64,000 nucleotides of DNA from Streptomyces coacervatus (GTDB lineage: Bacteria > Actinomycetota > Actinomycetes > Streptomycetales > Streptomycetaceae). The DNA lies in the NCBI RefSeq assembly GCF_029223485.1, contig NZ_JARHTP010000025.1, positions 106,184 to 170,183 on the forward strand, in the 5' to 3' direction. Numbering within the stretch: the first letter of the stretch is position 1; every line of letters begins with the position of its first letter. Position numbers and translations under genes: made by a program. The notes beneath the pieces were generated by a model. The model did not search any database. It was not told where the DNA came from and saw only the letters and a program-made list of their open reading frames with translations. Below, piece after piece: positions 32,132-43,587 of the stretch.

Positions 32132-33253
32132 CTACAGGTCGACTTCGTTCATCAGCATGCCGACCTCGGTGTTCGACAGCCGCCGCAGCCAGCCCGACTT
32201 CTGGTCGCCCAGGGTGATCGGCCCGAAGGCGACCCGCACCAGCTTGTCGACCGGGAAGCCGGCCTCGGCCAGCATGCGGCGGACGATGTGCTTGCGGCCC
32301 TCGTGCAGGGTCACCTCGACCAGGTAGTTCTTGCCGGTCTGCTCGACGACCCGGAAGTGGTCCGCGCGCGCGTACCCGTCCTCCAGCTGGATGCCGTCCT
32401 TGAGCTTCTTGCCCAGGTCGCGCGGGATGGGGCCCACGATGTGCGCGAGGTAGACCTTCTTCACGCCGTACCTGGGGTGGGTCAGCCGGTGCGCCAGCTC
32501 ACCGTGGTTGGTGAGCAGGATGACGCCCTCGGTCTCGGTGTCGAGCCGCCCGACGTGGAAGAGCCGCGTCTCACGGTTGGTGACGTAGTCACCGAGGCAC
32601 TGACGGCCTTCGTTGTCCTCCATCGTCGACACGACACCGGCGGGCTTGTTCAGCGAGAAGAACTGGTACGACTGCGTCGCGACCGTCAGCCCGTCGACCT
32701 TGACCTCGTCCTTCTCCGGGTCGACGCGCTTGCCCTGCTCCAGGACGATCTCGCCGTTGACCTCGACGCGGGCCTGCTCGATCAGCTCCTCGCAGGCACG
32801 CCGGGAGCCGTAGCCCGCGCGCGCGAGGATCTTCTGGAGCCGCTCGCCCTCCTGCTCGGCGCCCGGGAAGGTCTTGGGCAGCTTGATGTCCTTCTTGCCC
32901 GCGTACCGCTCGCGGTTGCGCTCCTCGGCCCTCGCCTCGTACTCGCGGGAGGTCGCCGGGACCGAACGGCCGCGCCCGGTGCCCTGGCCCTGCTTGGGTC
33001 CGCCCTTGGCGCCGCCGCGCGCCGAGGCGCCACGCCCCGACTTCGGGCCGTCCTGGGTGCCGCCGGGGCCCACGTCGTAGCGCCGCTCCTCCGGGCGCGG
33101 CTTCTTCGGCCGGCCGCCCTGCTTGTCGTCACGGGCGTTCCCGGCGCCGCGGTAATTACCGCGGCCACCGCTGCTCCCGCCGCGGCCGCCGCTGTTGCCA
33201 CCACGGCTCCCGCCGTTGTTTCCGCTGCTGTTCCTGCCGCTGCTGCTTCGCAT
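32132..33253 (-). CDS. 16S/23S rRNA pseudouridine synthase, RsuA/RluB family
   Basis: A 373-residue enzyme that converts a uridine in rRNA to pseudouridine. After a 135-residue Gly/Arg/Ser-rich, disordered N terminus comes an S4 RNA-binding domain (RLQKILARAGYGSRRACEEL near 140) and the catalytic domain with HVGRLDTETEGVILLTN near 240, whose Asp is the nucleophile. ATG 33253 shares one base with the scpB stop (TGATG). The RGG-like extension is much longer than in other bacteria but common in Streptomyces. It closes the parA-scpA-scpB operon. Confidence 0.95.
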   Translation of the reverse strand: MRSSSGRNSSGNNGGSRGGNSGGRGGSSGGRGNYRGAGNARDDKQGGRPKKPRPEERRYDVGPGGTQDGPKSGRGASARGGAKGGPKQGQGTGRGRSVPATSREYEARAEERNRERYAGKKDIKLPKTFPGAEQEGERLQKILARAGYGSRRACEELIEQARVEVNGEIVLEQGKRVDPEKDEVKVDGLTVATQSYQFFSLNKPAGVVSTMEDNEGRQCLGDYVTNRETRLFHVGRLDTETEGVILLTNHGELAHRLTHPRYGVKKVYLAHIVGPIPRDLGKKLKDGIQLEDGYARADHFRVVEQTGKNYLVEVTLHEGRKHIVRRMLAEAGFPVDKLVRVAFGPITLGDQKSGWLRRLSNTEVGMLMNEVDL

Positions 33254-33906
33254 CAAAGTTCCGTCTTGTCGTCTGCGTCCTCGGAATCCGGAGCGTCCGG
33301 ATCGAACGACGGGACCCCTTCCAGTGTCTCGGCCTCGATCGCCTCCGCCTCCGGGAGGAAGGGCGCGAGCTCCGGGAGCTCGTCCAGACCGCGCAGGCCC
33401 ATCCGCTCCAGGAAGTAGTTCGTCGTCGTGTACAGGATCGCACCTGTTTCGGGTTCCGTGCCCGCCTCCTGGACCAGACCCCGCTGCAGGAGGGTGCGCA
33501 TGACCCCGTCGCAGTTGACTCCTCGTACGGCCGAGACGCGGCTCCTGCTCACCGGCTGGCGGTAGGCGACGACCGCGAGCGTCTCCAGGGCGGCCTGGGT
33601 GAGCCGGGCCTGCTGGCCGTCCAGGACGAAGCCCTCGACGGCCGCCGCGTACTCGGGCCGGGAGTAAAAACGCCAGCCGCCGGCGATCAGCCGCAGCTCG
33701 AAACCGCGGCCCTGGACGGCGTACTCGTCGGCCAGCGCCCGCAGTGCGTCCCCGATCTGCCGCTTCGGCCGCTGGAGGATCTTCGCGAGATGCTCCTCGG
33801 TCGCGGGCTCGTCCACGACCATGAGGACGGCCTCCAGGGCGGGCTTGAGGTCGAGGTCGGCGACGGTGCGGAGGCCTGCCGGGAGGCCGGTGGTGTCCTC
33901 GCTCAC
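33253..33906 (-). CDS. scpB: Segregation and condensation protein B
   Basis: A 217-residue kleisin-associated winged-helix protein that binds ScpA and SMC during chromosome condensation. The typical regions ALEAVLMVVDEPATEEHLAK near residue 22, LTQAALETLAVVAYRQPVSR near 100 and VSAVRGVNCDGVMRTLLQRG near 122 are present, and the tail is acidic. GTG 33906 has GGAGG 7 nt upstream and overlaps the scpA stop as GTGA. It lies between scpA and the pseudouridine synthase gene, the usual order. Confidence 0.95.
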   Translation of the reverse strand: MSEDTTGLPAGLRTVADLDLKPALEAVLMVVDEPATEEHLAKILQRPKRQIGDALRALADEYAVQGRGFELRLIAGGWRFYSRPEYAAAVEGFVLDGQQARLTQAALETLAVVAYRQPVSRSRVSAVRGVNCDGVMRTLLQRGLVQEAGTEPETGAILYTTTNYFLERMGLRGLDELPELAPFLPEAEAIEAETLEGVPSFDPDAPDSEDADDKTEL

Positions 33907-35099
33907 GCCTTGTCCTCCTTGGGTGGCTCGGGCGGTCGGTCGAATTCGTCGGTCACCATCGGCTGGGTTTCGCCCTCCCCGCCGGTCCACCGCACGATCA
34001 GCTCCCCGAGCGCCGTCTCCTGATCGAGCGCGACGGCCTTCTCCCGATAGAGCTCCAGCAGGGCGAGAAACCTTGCTACGACGGTGAGGGTGTCGTCGGT
34101 GTCCTCGACCAGCGCCCGGAAGCTGGCCTCGCCGAACTCCTTGAGCCGCGCGACCACGATCTGGGCCTGCTCCTGCACGCTGACCAGCGGCGCGTGGATG
34201 TGGTCGACGTAGACCTGCGGCTTCGGCTTGGGCTGCATCGCCTTCACGGCGAGCTTCCCGAACCCCTCCGGTCCGATGCTGATGACGACCTCGGGCAGCA
34301 GCTCGGCGTGGTGCGGTTCGAGGCCGACGGTGCGGGGGTAGCGCCGTGCTTCCTCGTCCAGCCGCCGATTGAAGATGTCGGCGATCTGTTTGTACGCGCG
34401 GTACTGCAGCAGCCGCGCGAACAGCAGGTCCCGCGCCTCCAGAAGCGCGAGGTCGGCCTCGTCCTCGACCTCGGCGGAGGGCAGCAGCCGGGCAGCCTTG
34501 AGATCGAGCAACGTGGCCGCGACCACCAGGAACTCGGTCGTCTGATCCAGGTCCCAGTCCGGCCCCATCGCCCGGATGTGCGCCATGAACTCGTCGGTCA
34601 CCTTGGACAGCGCGACCTCGGTGACATCCAGCTTGTGCTTGGAAATCAGCTGGAGGAGAAGGTCGAAGGGCCCCTCGAAGTTCGCAAGCCGAACCTTGAA
34701 GACACCGTCGCCGGGTTCCTCGGCTTCACCGGCTTCCTCGGCCTTGTCGAGCTCCGGGGCCTCGGAGGTGTCGGTGGGGGCGGCCAGGGTCCCCGCTTCC
34801 GCCCGCGGAAGTGTCTCCCCGGACTCGACGAGGAGCTCAGAGCTCGCGGGCCCCGGCTCCGGCGCAGGCTGCGGGACCGTCCGGGGATCCACGGCCACGG
34901 TTCGCCGGACCTCGGCTGCCACGGGTTCCGCCACCGTCGGCTCCGCGGCGAGCGGCGCCTCCAAGGACGGTCCGGGCGCCTCGGGTTCGCGCGCTTCGGG
35001 CTCCGGCTCCACGGGCGCCGCCCCCGGCCCCCGCCCCAGCGAACGCCGACGACCGCCGGAGGCACCGGCGCCGGGGACGGGAACGTCGTTCGAGGTCAT
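33903..35099 (-). CDS. scpA: Segregation and condensation protein A (kleisin)
   Basis: A 398-residue kleisin that bridges the SMC dimer. The conserved core begins near residue 132 with FKVRLANFEGPFDLLLQLIS and continues through KLDVTEVALSKVTDEF and TTEFLVVAATLLDLKAARLL. Before it is a 130-residue Pro/Glu/Ala-rich extension not found in most bacteria but usual in Streptomyces. ATG 35099 starts 18 nt after the stop of the ribbon-helix-helix gene and the end overlaps scpB. Confidence 0.95.
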   Translation of the reverse strand: MTSNDVPVPGAGASGGRRRSLGRGPGAAPVEPEPEAREPEAPGPSLEAPLAAEPTVAEPVAAEVRRTVAVDPRTVPQPAPEPGPASSELLVESGETLPRAEAGTLAAPTDTSEAPELDKAEEAGEAEEPGDGVFKVRLANFEGPFDLLLQLISKHKLDVTEVALSKVTDEFMAHIRAMGPDWDLDQTTEFLVVAATLLDLKAARLLPSAEVEDEADLALLEARDLLFARLLQYRAYKQIADIFNRRLDEEARRYPRTVGLEPHHAELLPEVVISIGPEGFGKLAVKAMQPKPKPQVYVDHIHAPLVSVQEQAQIVVARLKEFGEASFRALVEDTDDTLTVVARFLALLELYREKAVALDQETALGELIVRWTGGEGETQPMVTDEFDRPPEPPKEDKA

Positions 35100-35117
35100 G
35101 GCCCCCGCAGGCTACCG

Positions 35118-35690
35118 CTACCGCCCGCGCAGTCGGCGTACGAGGATGCTCGCGTCCCCGCGGGACTCCAGATCGGCCAGCACCACGGCGACCGCCTCGC
35201 GGACGATCCGTCCGCGGTCGACCGCAAGGCCGTGCTCGCCGCGGAGCACCAGGCGTGCGTGCTCCAGGTCCATGAGCTCCTCGGCGGACACATACACGGT
35301 GATCTTCTCGTCGTGCCGCTCACGGCCACTGGGGCGCCGATTGGGGCTCCGCCCGCGCTTGCGGGACTGGCCGCCCGCCGAGGCGGCGGCAGAACCTTCC
35401 TGCGCCCCCTGACGTCGCCCGGAGCGCTCCTGGGCCGCGGCGCGGCTGCGGGACTCACCGGCGTCGGCCGGCTCCGGCTCCGCGGCCACGTGCTCCGCGC
35501 CCTCGCCGTCGCCGCCCTGTGCGGGCACCGACTGCGGTGCGTCCTCGGGCGACGCGGCCGCGGCCGGGTCGCTCTCCCCCGCGGGAGCGGGCACACGGGC
35601 TTCGCCGTTGGCCCCCCGCCGCGGAGTGGACGGCTGGAGCGCCGTTCCCCCTGTCGTACGGAAGAGTTCGTCGGCCCCCGGCAGACTCAC
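35118..35690 (-). CDS. Ribbon-helix-helix-like protein coupled to parA
   Basis: A 190-residue protein with a disordered, Pro/Ala/Gln- then Arg-rich first 120 residues and a C-terminal 65-residue domain. That domain reads KITVYVSAEELMDLEHARLV and DRGRIVREAVAVVLADLES: a strand followed by two helices, the layout of ribbon-helix-helix DNA-binding proteins. It starts with GTG at 35690, overlapping the parA stop as GTGA. Plasmid partition systems often pair ParA with a small RHH centromere-binding protein, so it may be a DNA-binding partner of this ParA; that is inference. Confidence 0.75.
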   Translation of the reverse strand: MSLPGADELFRTTGGTALQPSTPRRGANGEARVPAPAGESDPAAAASPEDAPQSVPAQGGDGEGAEHVAAEPEPADAGESRSRAAAQERSGRRQGAQEGSAAASAGGQSRKRGRSPNRRPSGRERHDEKITVYVSAEELMDLEHARLVLRGEHGLAVDRGRIVREAVAVVLADLESRGDASILVRRLRGR

Positions 35691-36862
35691 TCGGCGTGAC
35701 ACCGGGCGAGCACCTCCCTGGCGAGCTGGCGATAGGCGGCGGCGCCGACGGAGTTGGAGGCGTACGTGGTGATCGGCTCGCCGGCGACCGTGGTCTCCGG
35801 GAAGCGGACCGTGCGTCCGATGACCGTGTGGTAGACGTGATCGTCGAATGCCTCGACCACACGGGCCAGGACCTCGCGGCTGTGGACCGTGCGCGAGTCG
35901 TACATCGTGGCCAGGATCCCGTCGAGCTCCAGCTCCGGGTTGAGCCGCTCCTGGACCTTCTCGATGGTCTCCGTCAGCAGCGCGACACCACGGAGAGCGA
36001 AGAACTCGCACTCCAGCGGGACGATCACCTTGTGCGCGGCCGTCAGCGCGTTCACCGTCAGAAGACCCAGCGACGGCTGACAGTCGATCACGATGTAGTC
36101 GTAGTCGGCCATGAGCGGCTTCAGGGCGCGCTGGAGCGTGGACTCGCGCGCGACCTCCGAGACCAACTGCACTTCGGCGGCGGACAGGTCGATATTGCTG
36201 GGCAGCAGGTCCATGTTCGGGACCGCCGTCTTCAGGAGCACCTCGTCGGCCGCCATGCCCCGCTCCATGAGCAGGTTGTAGACGGTGAGGTCGAGCTCCA
36301 TCGGATTGACGCCGAGGCCCACCGACAGCGCGCCCTGCGGGTCGAAGTCCACGAGCAGCACGCGCCGTCCGTACTCCGCGAGCGCGGCACCCAGGTTGAT
36401 GGTCGACGTCGTCTTGCCGACGCCGCCCTTCTGGTTGCACATCGCGATGATCGTGGCGGGACCGTGGCTGGTCAGTGGACCCGGGATCGGGAAGTACGGC
36501 AGCGGGCGTCCGGTCGGGCCGATGCGCTCACGACGCTGCCGGGCAGCGTCGGGCGCGAGCGTGGCCGCGTACTCGGGGTCCGGCTCGTACTCCGCGTCGG
36601 GGTCGTAGAAGTGCCCTTCGGGCAGTTCGTCGTAGTCGGCGAGTTGGTTGTGGGGCGCGCCACTTCCGTCGCCGGCCATGGCGTTCACGTGATGGCCATC
36701 CATGCTCTGGTGTGCTGTCCGGATCACCTGCGGACCCGGGCTCTGTCGGGCTGCGAAGGTGCGCACAGCAACGGAGCCGACAGCCTCGAACCCCGCGGGA
36801 CCCTGGTCCCGTACCGGCATTCCTGGTTGACCACCCCCGGGAGAAAATGTCGACTCATTCAC
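35687..36862 (-). CDS. ParA-family ATPase
   Basis: A 391-residue ParA/Soj-type ATPase. After a 135-residue, Asp/Glu- and Pro-rich N-terminal extension comes the deviant Walker A MCNQKGGVGKTTSTINL near residue 140, then LLVDFDPQGALSVGLG and YDYIVIDCQPSLG. ATP-driven dimerisation on DNA is expected. It is distinct from the oriC-proximal parAB because no parB follows; instead an RHH-like gene and scpAB do. The GTG at 36862 lies 11 nt after GGAGG. Probably acts with the condensin genes in chromosome organisation. Confidence 0.92.
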   Translation of the reverse strand: MNESTFSPGGGQPGMPVRDQGPAGFEAVGSVAVRTFAARQSPGPQVIRTAHQSMDGHHVNAMAGDGSGAPHNQLADYDELPEGHFYDPDAEYEPDPEYAATLAPDAARQRRERIGPTGRPLPYFPIPGPLTSHGPATIIAMCNQKGGVGKTTSTINLGAALAEYGRRVLLVDFDPQGALSVGLGVNPMELDLTVYNLLMERGMAADEVLLKTAVPNMDLLPSNIDLSAAEVQLVSEVARESTLQRALKPLMADYDYIVIDCQPSLGLLTVNALTAAHKVIVPLECEFFALRGVALLTETIEKVQERLNPELELDGILATMYDSRTVHSREVLARVVEAFDDHVYHTVIGRTVRFPETTVAGEPITTYASNSVGAAAYRQLAREVLARCHAE

Positions 36863-37257
36863 AAGTCGTCTTACCTCCTTGGTGACCAGGAAACTTCTAG
36901 ACAGGTCGGCGTGACACCATGCCGACGGTTGGCGACTCTATGGCGTGTCGGGCGTCCGCAGCAACACAATCCGCCGGACCCGGCCCGATGTGTCGGCAAT
37001 GAAACATCCCTCTGTCAAGGGCGTACGGCCGTCGCACGGCAGGTTTCGCCGGTGTGCGAATCGGTCGAAGGGTTACGTTCGAGGCGAGTTGACCTAGAGC
37101 CGCAAAGTGACCATACACACATCCGGCCGGACCTTGTCGGGCAAGGTCCGGCCGGGTGTGCGCTGTTGACGACCTGTGTTGACGTATCGCCTTTTACCGA
37201 ATGGTGACTTAGCGGCTCGACGACTCTCCGCTCGGCCCGGGAGGTCGGTCGAGCAGG
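36863..37257. other. 395-base intergenic region between parA and ald
   Basis: No gene is seen. It holds the ald terminator (37116-37160), a perfect -35 TTGACA on the minus strand (37013-37018) that could belong to parA but lacks a clear -10, and the parA ribosome-binding site. The parA leader would be 100-150 nt long. Confidence 0.5.
37116..37160 (-). terminator. Terminator hairpin of ald
   Basis: CCGGCCGGACCTTG (37123-37136) pairs perfectly with CAAGGTCCGGCCGG (37142-37155), extended by CACAC/GTGTG outside two unpaired bases; loop TCGGG. It lies about 100 nt past the ald stop. Confidence 0.8.
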
Positions 37258-38382
<1,125 letters not shown>

Positions 38383-38476
38383 GGTCCTTGGCTCAGTGGA
38401 TGTGGGGCAATACAACACATACCCAGGCATGCACGAGCACACCGGGAGACACCGCAGGAGAAGGTGCGGCAGAGCC

Positions 38477-38514
38477 AGTCTAATGAAGGTGTTCTCTCTG
38501 TCTAGCCTTTCATT
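38477..38514 (-). promoter_or_regulatory. ald promoter with overlapping inverted repeat
   Basis: Minus-strand TAGACA (38499-38504) and TAGACT (38477-38482), 16-bp spacer. Arms AATGAAGG (38482-38489) and CCTTTCATT (38506-38514) flank the spacer with one extra base. The layout fits a regulator such as an AsnC/Lrp-family protein binding over the promoter. Confidence 0.5.
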
Positions 38515-38517
38515 GCA

Positions 38518-40593
38518 TCAATCTTCATCGGATGTACTACGGATTTCGCAGGCGTTAGCGTCTTGTTCCGAGGGATCAAGGGGTGCCGGCTCCGGTTCAC
38601 CCTCCGCGCACTCCTCCCCCAGCAGCCGCTCGGCCGTGCCCCGGTGCAGCTGGGCCGAGGCGGGATCGCCCAGGTGCTCCAGGGTGTCGGCGAGCCGCAG
38701 CTGCAGCGCCGCCTGCAGCCGTACGTCCTCGGCGCGGCGCGCCCACTCCACCGCCTCGTGGCAGGTGCGCAGCGACTCCTCGGGCCGTCCCGCGTACTCC
38801 TGGACACGCGCGAGTTCGCTCAACGCCCGTGCGTGGGAGGCGATGTCGCCGTTCTTGCGGTGCCCTGCCATCGCCGCGCGCCAGCTGCGCTGGGCCTCGC
38901 CGTAGCGGCCCGCATAGGTGTGGGCGGCGGCGATGCGGCCGTAGAGCCGGGCGGCGGCCGGGCGCTCGCCCCGGGCCAGGCGCTGGGCGAGGGCGCGGCC
39001 GAACCAGTCGGCGGCCCGGTCGTAGTCCCCGGTCTCCAGGTGCGCGCCACCTACGGATTCCATTGCGCGACCGGTGGCGTACGGGTCATTTGCCTCCCGT
39101 CCGGCGTCCAGCGCGGCCCGGTAGCGCGCCAGCGCGTCCGTCGTACGGCCGGTCTGGGCGTCCAGGTCGCCGAGGTTCAGCAGGGCGGCGGCCTTCTCCC
39201 GTGGCAGGTTCCGCCGCTCCGCCACGTCCAGGACAAGCCGGTGGATGCCGTACAGGTCGGGGGCGGCGGCCCGGGTGCCGAAGTGCGCGACCATGGCCTT
39301 GACCAGCTGGGACATCAGCCGGCGGGCGAGGGTGTCCAGCTCCCCGTCGGCCACGGCGAGCCGGGCCGCGGCCAGCAGCGCGGGCCGGCGCAGACGCAGC
39401 CAGTCCTCGGCGGCCCGGGGGCTGGGAAAGCGCACCGCGCGCGGCATGCCCTGGAGCTTCTCGCGCGCCTCGGGGCTGTCCGTCTCGGTGATCACCCGGC
39501 ACGACTGCAGCAGCCGTACCGTCCGCTCCAGCATGCGCGCGCGGGCCAGCTGCAGCTCGCCGGGGCGGTCCTGGGTCTGGGTGAGCGCCTTCAGCAGGGG
39601 GTACAGGCAGCCCGGCACCTCGTACTGCGGCATCGGCGAGCCCACCGCCCGTAGCAGGCCGAGGGCGACGAACTCGTCCAGTGCGGCGTGGGCGTCGCCG
39701 ACCGAGCAGCCGGCGAGGGAGGCCGCGGTGTGCGGATCGACCAGTCCGGCCGGGGCGAGGGCGAGCAGCCGCAGCATCCGGGCGGACGGCGCGGGCAGCG
39801 AGGTGTAGACGAGCCGGAAGACCCGGCTGAGGGGCGTGCCCTCGTCACCCTCCGTGTGCAGATGTTTGGCCAGGTCGGCGACGGCCGCCTTGGGACGGGC
39901 GGCGAGCCAGCCGCCCGCCAGCGTCAGCGCGGCGGGGTGGGCCTGGCACTCCTCGACCAGACCCTCGGCGGCACGGGGGTCGACGGTGATGCGTACGGAG
40001 CCGGTGTGCCGGGTGAGCAGCTCCAGGCCGGACTTGGTGTCGAGGCCGCCGAGGGTGCAGGGGCGGACGTCGGAGATGCCGGTGAGGGGACCGCTGGACA
40101 CGGCGACGACCAGGCAGTCCGGGGTGTCCGGCAGCAGGGCGTCGACCTGCTCGGCGTCCGCCGCGTCGTCGAGCAGCACCAGGGCCCGGCGGTCGGCTAG
40201 TGCGGTGCGCAGCGCCTCGGCCAGGTCGTCCGCGGCGGCTCCGGCCGGGGTGGGCAGCTGCAGGCCGGCGAGCAGTTCGCGGGCGGTGTGCTCGACCGGG
40301 ACGGGGGTGCCGTCGGGCTCGCTCAGCCGCGCCCGGAGCACCACGTCGTCGTAACGGTCCGCAACCTGCCGCACCAGTTCCTCGGCGAGTGCCGTGCGCC
40401 CGGAACCGGGCCTGCCCGCGATGAGCAGTACGCGCGCGCGTGGGGCCTTGCGGCCGGAGAGGGTGTCCAGGCCCGCGCGCTCGATGTCGGCGCGGAGTTC
40501 CTTCAACTCCCTTGTACGGCCCAGGAACCGGCTCTCGTCAGCAGCGTGTCCCGACAGCCGTACACCGTCTGTGTCCACCGCCTGGTCCGTCAC
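38518..40593 (-). CDS. STAND-type NTPase with C-terminal TPR repeats
   Basis: A 691-residue signalling-type protein. Its NTPase domain has a P-loop GRPGSGRTA near residue 60, in which the usual Lys is Arg, and a Walker B LVLLDDA near 140. A winged-helix-like region follows (YTSLPAPSARMLRLLALAPAG near 265), then at least six tetratricopeptide-like helices from about residue 480 (ALLNLGDLDAQTGRTTDALA, RALSELARVQEYAGRPEESL). The order resembles regulators such as AfsR without the DNA-binding part. GTG 40593 is the likely start; 40602 is also possible. The Arg may weaken ATP hydrolysis. Target unknown. Confidence 0.85.
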   Translation of the reverse strand: MTDQAVDTDGVRLSGHAADESRFLGRTRELKELRADIERAGLDTLSGRKAPRARVLLIAGRPGSGRTALAEELVRQVADRYDDVVLRARLSEPDGTPVPVEHTARELLAGLQLPTPAGAAADDLAEALRTALADRRALVLLDDAADAEQVDALLPDTPDCLVVAVSSGPLTGISDVRPCTLGGLDTKSGLELLTRHTGSVRITVDPRAAEGLVEECQAHPAALTLAGGWLAARPKAAVADLAKHLHTEGDEGTPLSRVFRLVYTSLPAPSARMLRLLALAPAGLVDPHTAASLAGCSVGDAHAALDEFVALGLLRAVGSPMPQYEVPGCLYPLLKALTQTQDRPGELQLARARMLERTVRLLQSCRVITETDSPEAREKLQGMPRAVRFPSPRAAEDWLRLRRPALLAAARLAVADGELDTLARRLMSQLVKAMVAHFGTRAAAPDLYGIHRLVLDVAERRNLPREKAAALLNLGDLDAQTGRTTDALARYRAALDAGREANDPYATGRAMESVGGAHLETGDYDRAADWFGRALAQRLARGERPAAARLYGRIAAAHTYAGRYGEAQRSWRAAMAGHRKNGDIASHARALSELARVQEYAGRPEESLRTCHEAVEWARRAEDVRLQAALQLRLADTLEHLGDPASAQLHRGTAERLLGEECAEGEPEPAPLDPSEQDANACEIRSTSDED

Positions 40594-40755
40594 GGGCCAC
40601 ACTCCCGTCCCACCGCACGCGCAAGCCCGCCGGGACTCCGGTACCGGGCGTTAACAGAGCCTAGTTCACGCTCTGCAACGATCCTGGCGGAGCACGGCGG
40701 GCACATCCCCCGATCGGATCAGCCGATCGTCACACCGGTGAGGGTCGGGCGGCGT

Positions 40756-41382
40756 TCAGGACTCGAAGGGACGCGCGGGCCACGGCGCCTCGGCCGGGCG
40801 CAGTGCGTCGAGCCCGTCCCCGTGCTGCGCGGCGATCAGCGAAAGGACGCCCACGACAAGGCAGTTGTTGTGCAGCTCGCCCGCGAGGACACCCCGTACG
40901 AGTTCCTCGACGGGCACGCGCGCGAGTTCCATGTCGGCCTCTTCGTGCTCGACCTCGAAACGGTCGCCGTCGGCCTCGGACAGATCGCGGGCGAGGAAGA
41001 TGCGCACGGCCTCGTCGCAGCCGCCGGGGGTGGTGTAGACGTCGGTCAGCACGCGCCAGTCCTCGGCCTTGACGTGCGCCTCCTCGTACAGCTCGCGCTG
41101 GGCGGCGTGCAGCGGGTTCTCGCCGGGCACGTCCAGGAGTCCGGCCGGGATCTCCCACAGCTTGTGGCGCACGGGGTGCCGGTACTGGCGGATGACCAGG
41201 ACCCGGCCTTCGTCGTCGAGGGCGAGGACGGCCACCGAGCCGGGGTGGACCTGGTAGTCGCGGCGGGCCACATGTCCGTCGGGCATGACCACGTCGTCCG
41301 TGCGGACGGAGGTCTTGTTACCCACGAAAGGGGTGTCCGTCGCCCGGATCTCCCACTCTTCGGGGGTGTCCTTGATCGTCAT
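40756..41382 (-). CDS. Nudix hydrolase, ADP-ribose pyrophosphatase-like
   Basis: A 208-residue Nudix enzyme of the ADP-ribose/ADP-sugar pyrophosphatase type, with the N-terminal strand domain (VRTDDVVMPDGHVARRDYQV) that forms the dimer swap. The Nudix box starts GLLDVPGENP and continues RELYEEAHV: the metal-binding Glu residues are kept, but the usual Gly near the end is His. ATG 41382 has GGGAGGA upstream. It sits 94 bp from pyrG in the same direction. Substrate is inferred. Confidence 0.88.
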   Translation of the reverse strand: MTIKDTPEEWEIRATDTPFVGNKTSVRTDDVVMPDGHVARRDYQVHPGSVAVLALDDEGRVLVIRQYRHPVRHKLWEIPAGLLDVPGENPLHAAQRELYEEAHVKAEDWRVLTDVYTTPGGCDEAVRIFLARDLSEADGDRFEVEHEEADMELARVPVEELVRGVLAGELHNNCLVVGVLSLIAAQHGDGLDALRPAEAPWPARPFES

Positions 41383-41476
41383 GCCCTGTCCTCCCGCACG
41401 CTTTTGAAACACACCAAGTGAAGCGGGGCGCTCACCTTTTGAATGAGAGCGCCCCGGCCACCGTACAACTGGTGTG

Positions 41477-43126
<1,650 letters not shown>

Positions 43127-43587
43127 GGCCAAGAGGGGGCTCCCGTGGTCGCGGTTTGTAGTGCGGTTCCGGGGATTTCTCGCCCACCGGTCCACGGGCT
43201 ACCAGGGTATCAGCGCCCGGACGAGATGGCTTCCGGCCACGCTCCGCACACGAGTCACCACAGACCCGCACGGTCTTCCGGGTTTCTCACCCGTTGCTCA
43301 CCCGTTCGGCCTATTCGGGTTGCCCGGAGCGGCACGCAGATCATCTACGTGCGTCGTATCCTGCTCGGACACTCGCTGCCGAGCCCGGCCGGCAACACGG
43401 CACCACCCCCGCCCGTACGCACCGGAACAACGAGAGCTCGTCAGTTCGTTGAGCACAAATTGTCGTTTTGCCACACAGCTGGACGGCTGCTTTGCTTCAC
43501 CGCTCAACGACGCATTACAACGACCCCTTGACCGCACTAGCGACAGCCCCCTTTGGGGGTGACGTGGCCGTTCGACTGGAGTTGCAC
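43127..43587. other. 461-base divergent intergenic region (pyrG / GH15)
   Basis: Shared upstream region of two divergent genes. I see no gene, RNA or strong inverted repeat. It has an unusually AT-rich stretch near 43447-43475 (CACAAATTGTCGTTTTGCCA), where promoters may lie. Confidence 0.45.

Noticed and set aside
36863..37257. parS-like centromere near parA
   Set aside because: No GTTTCACGTGAAAC-type site is seen in this gap or nearby.
43440..43480. A Rex operator (TTGTG-N-CACAA) before the GH15 gene
   Set aside because: CACAAATTGTCGTTTTGCCACA has related parts, but orientation and spacing do not fit a Rex site.
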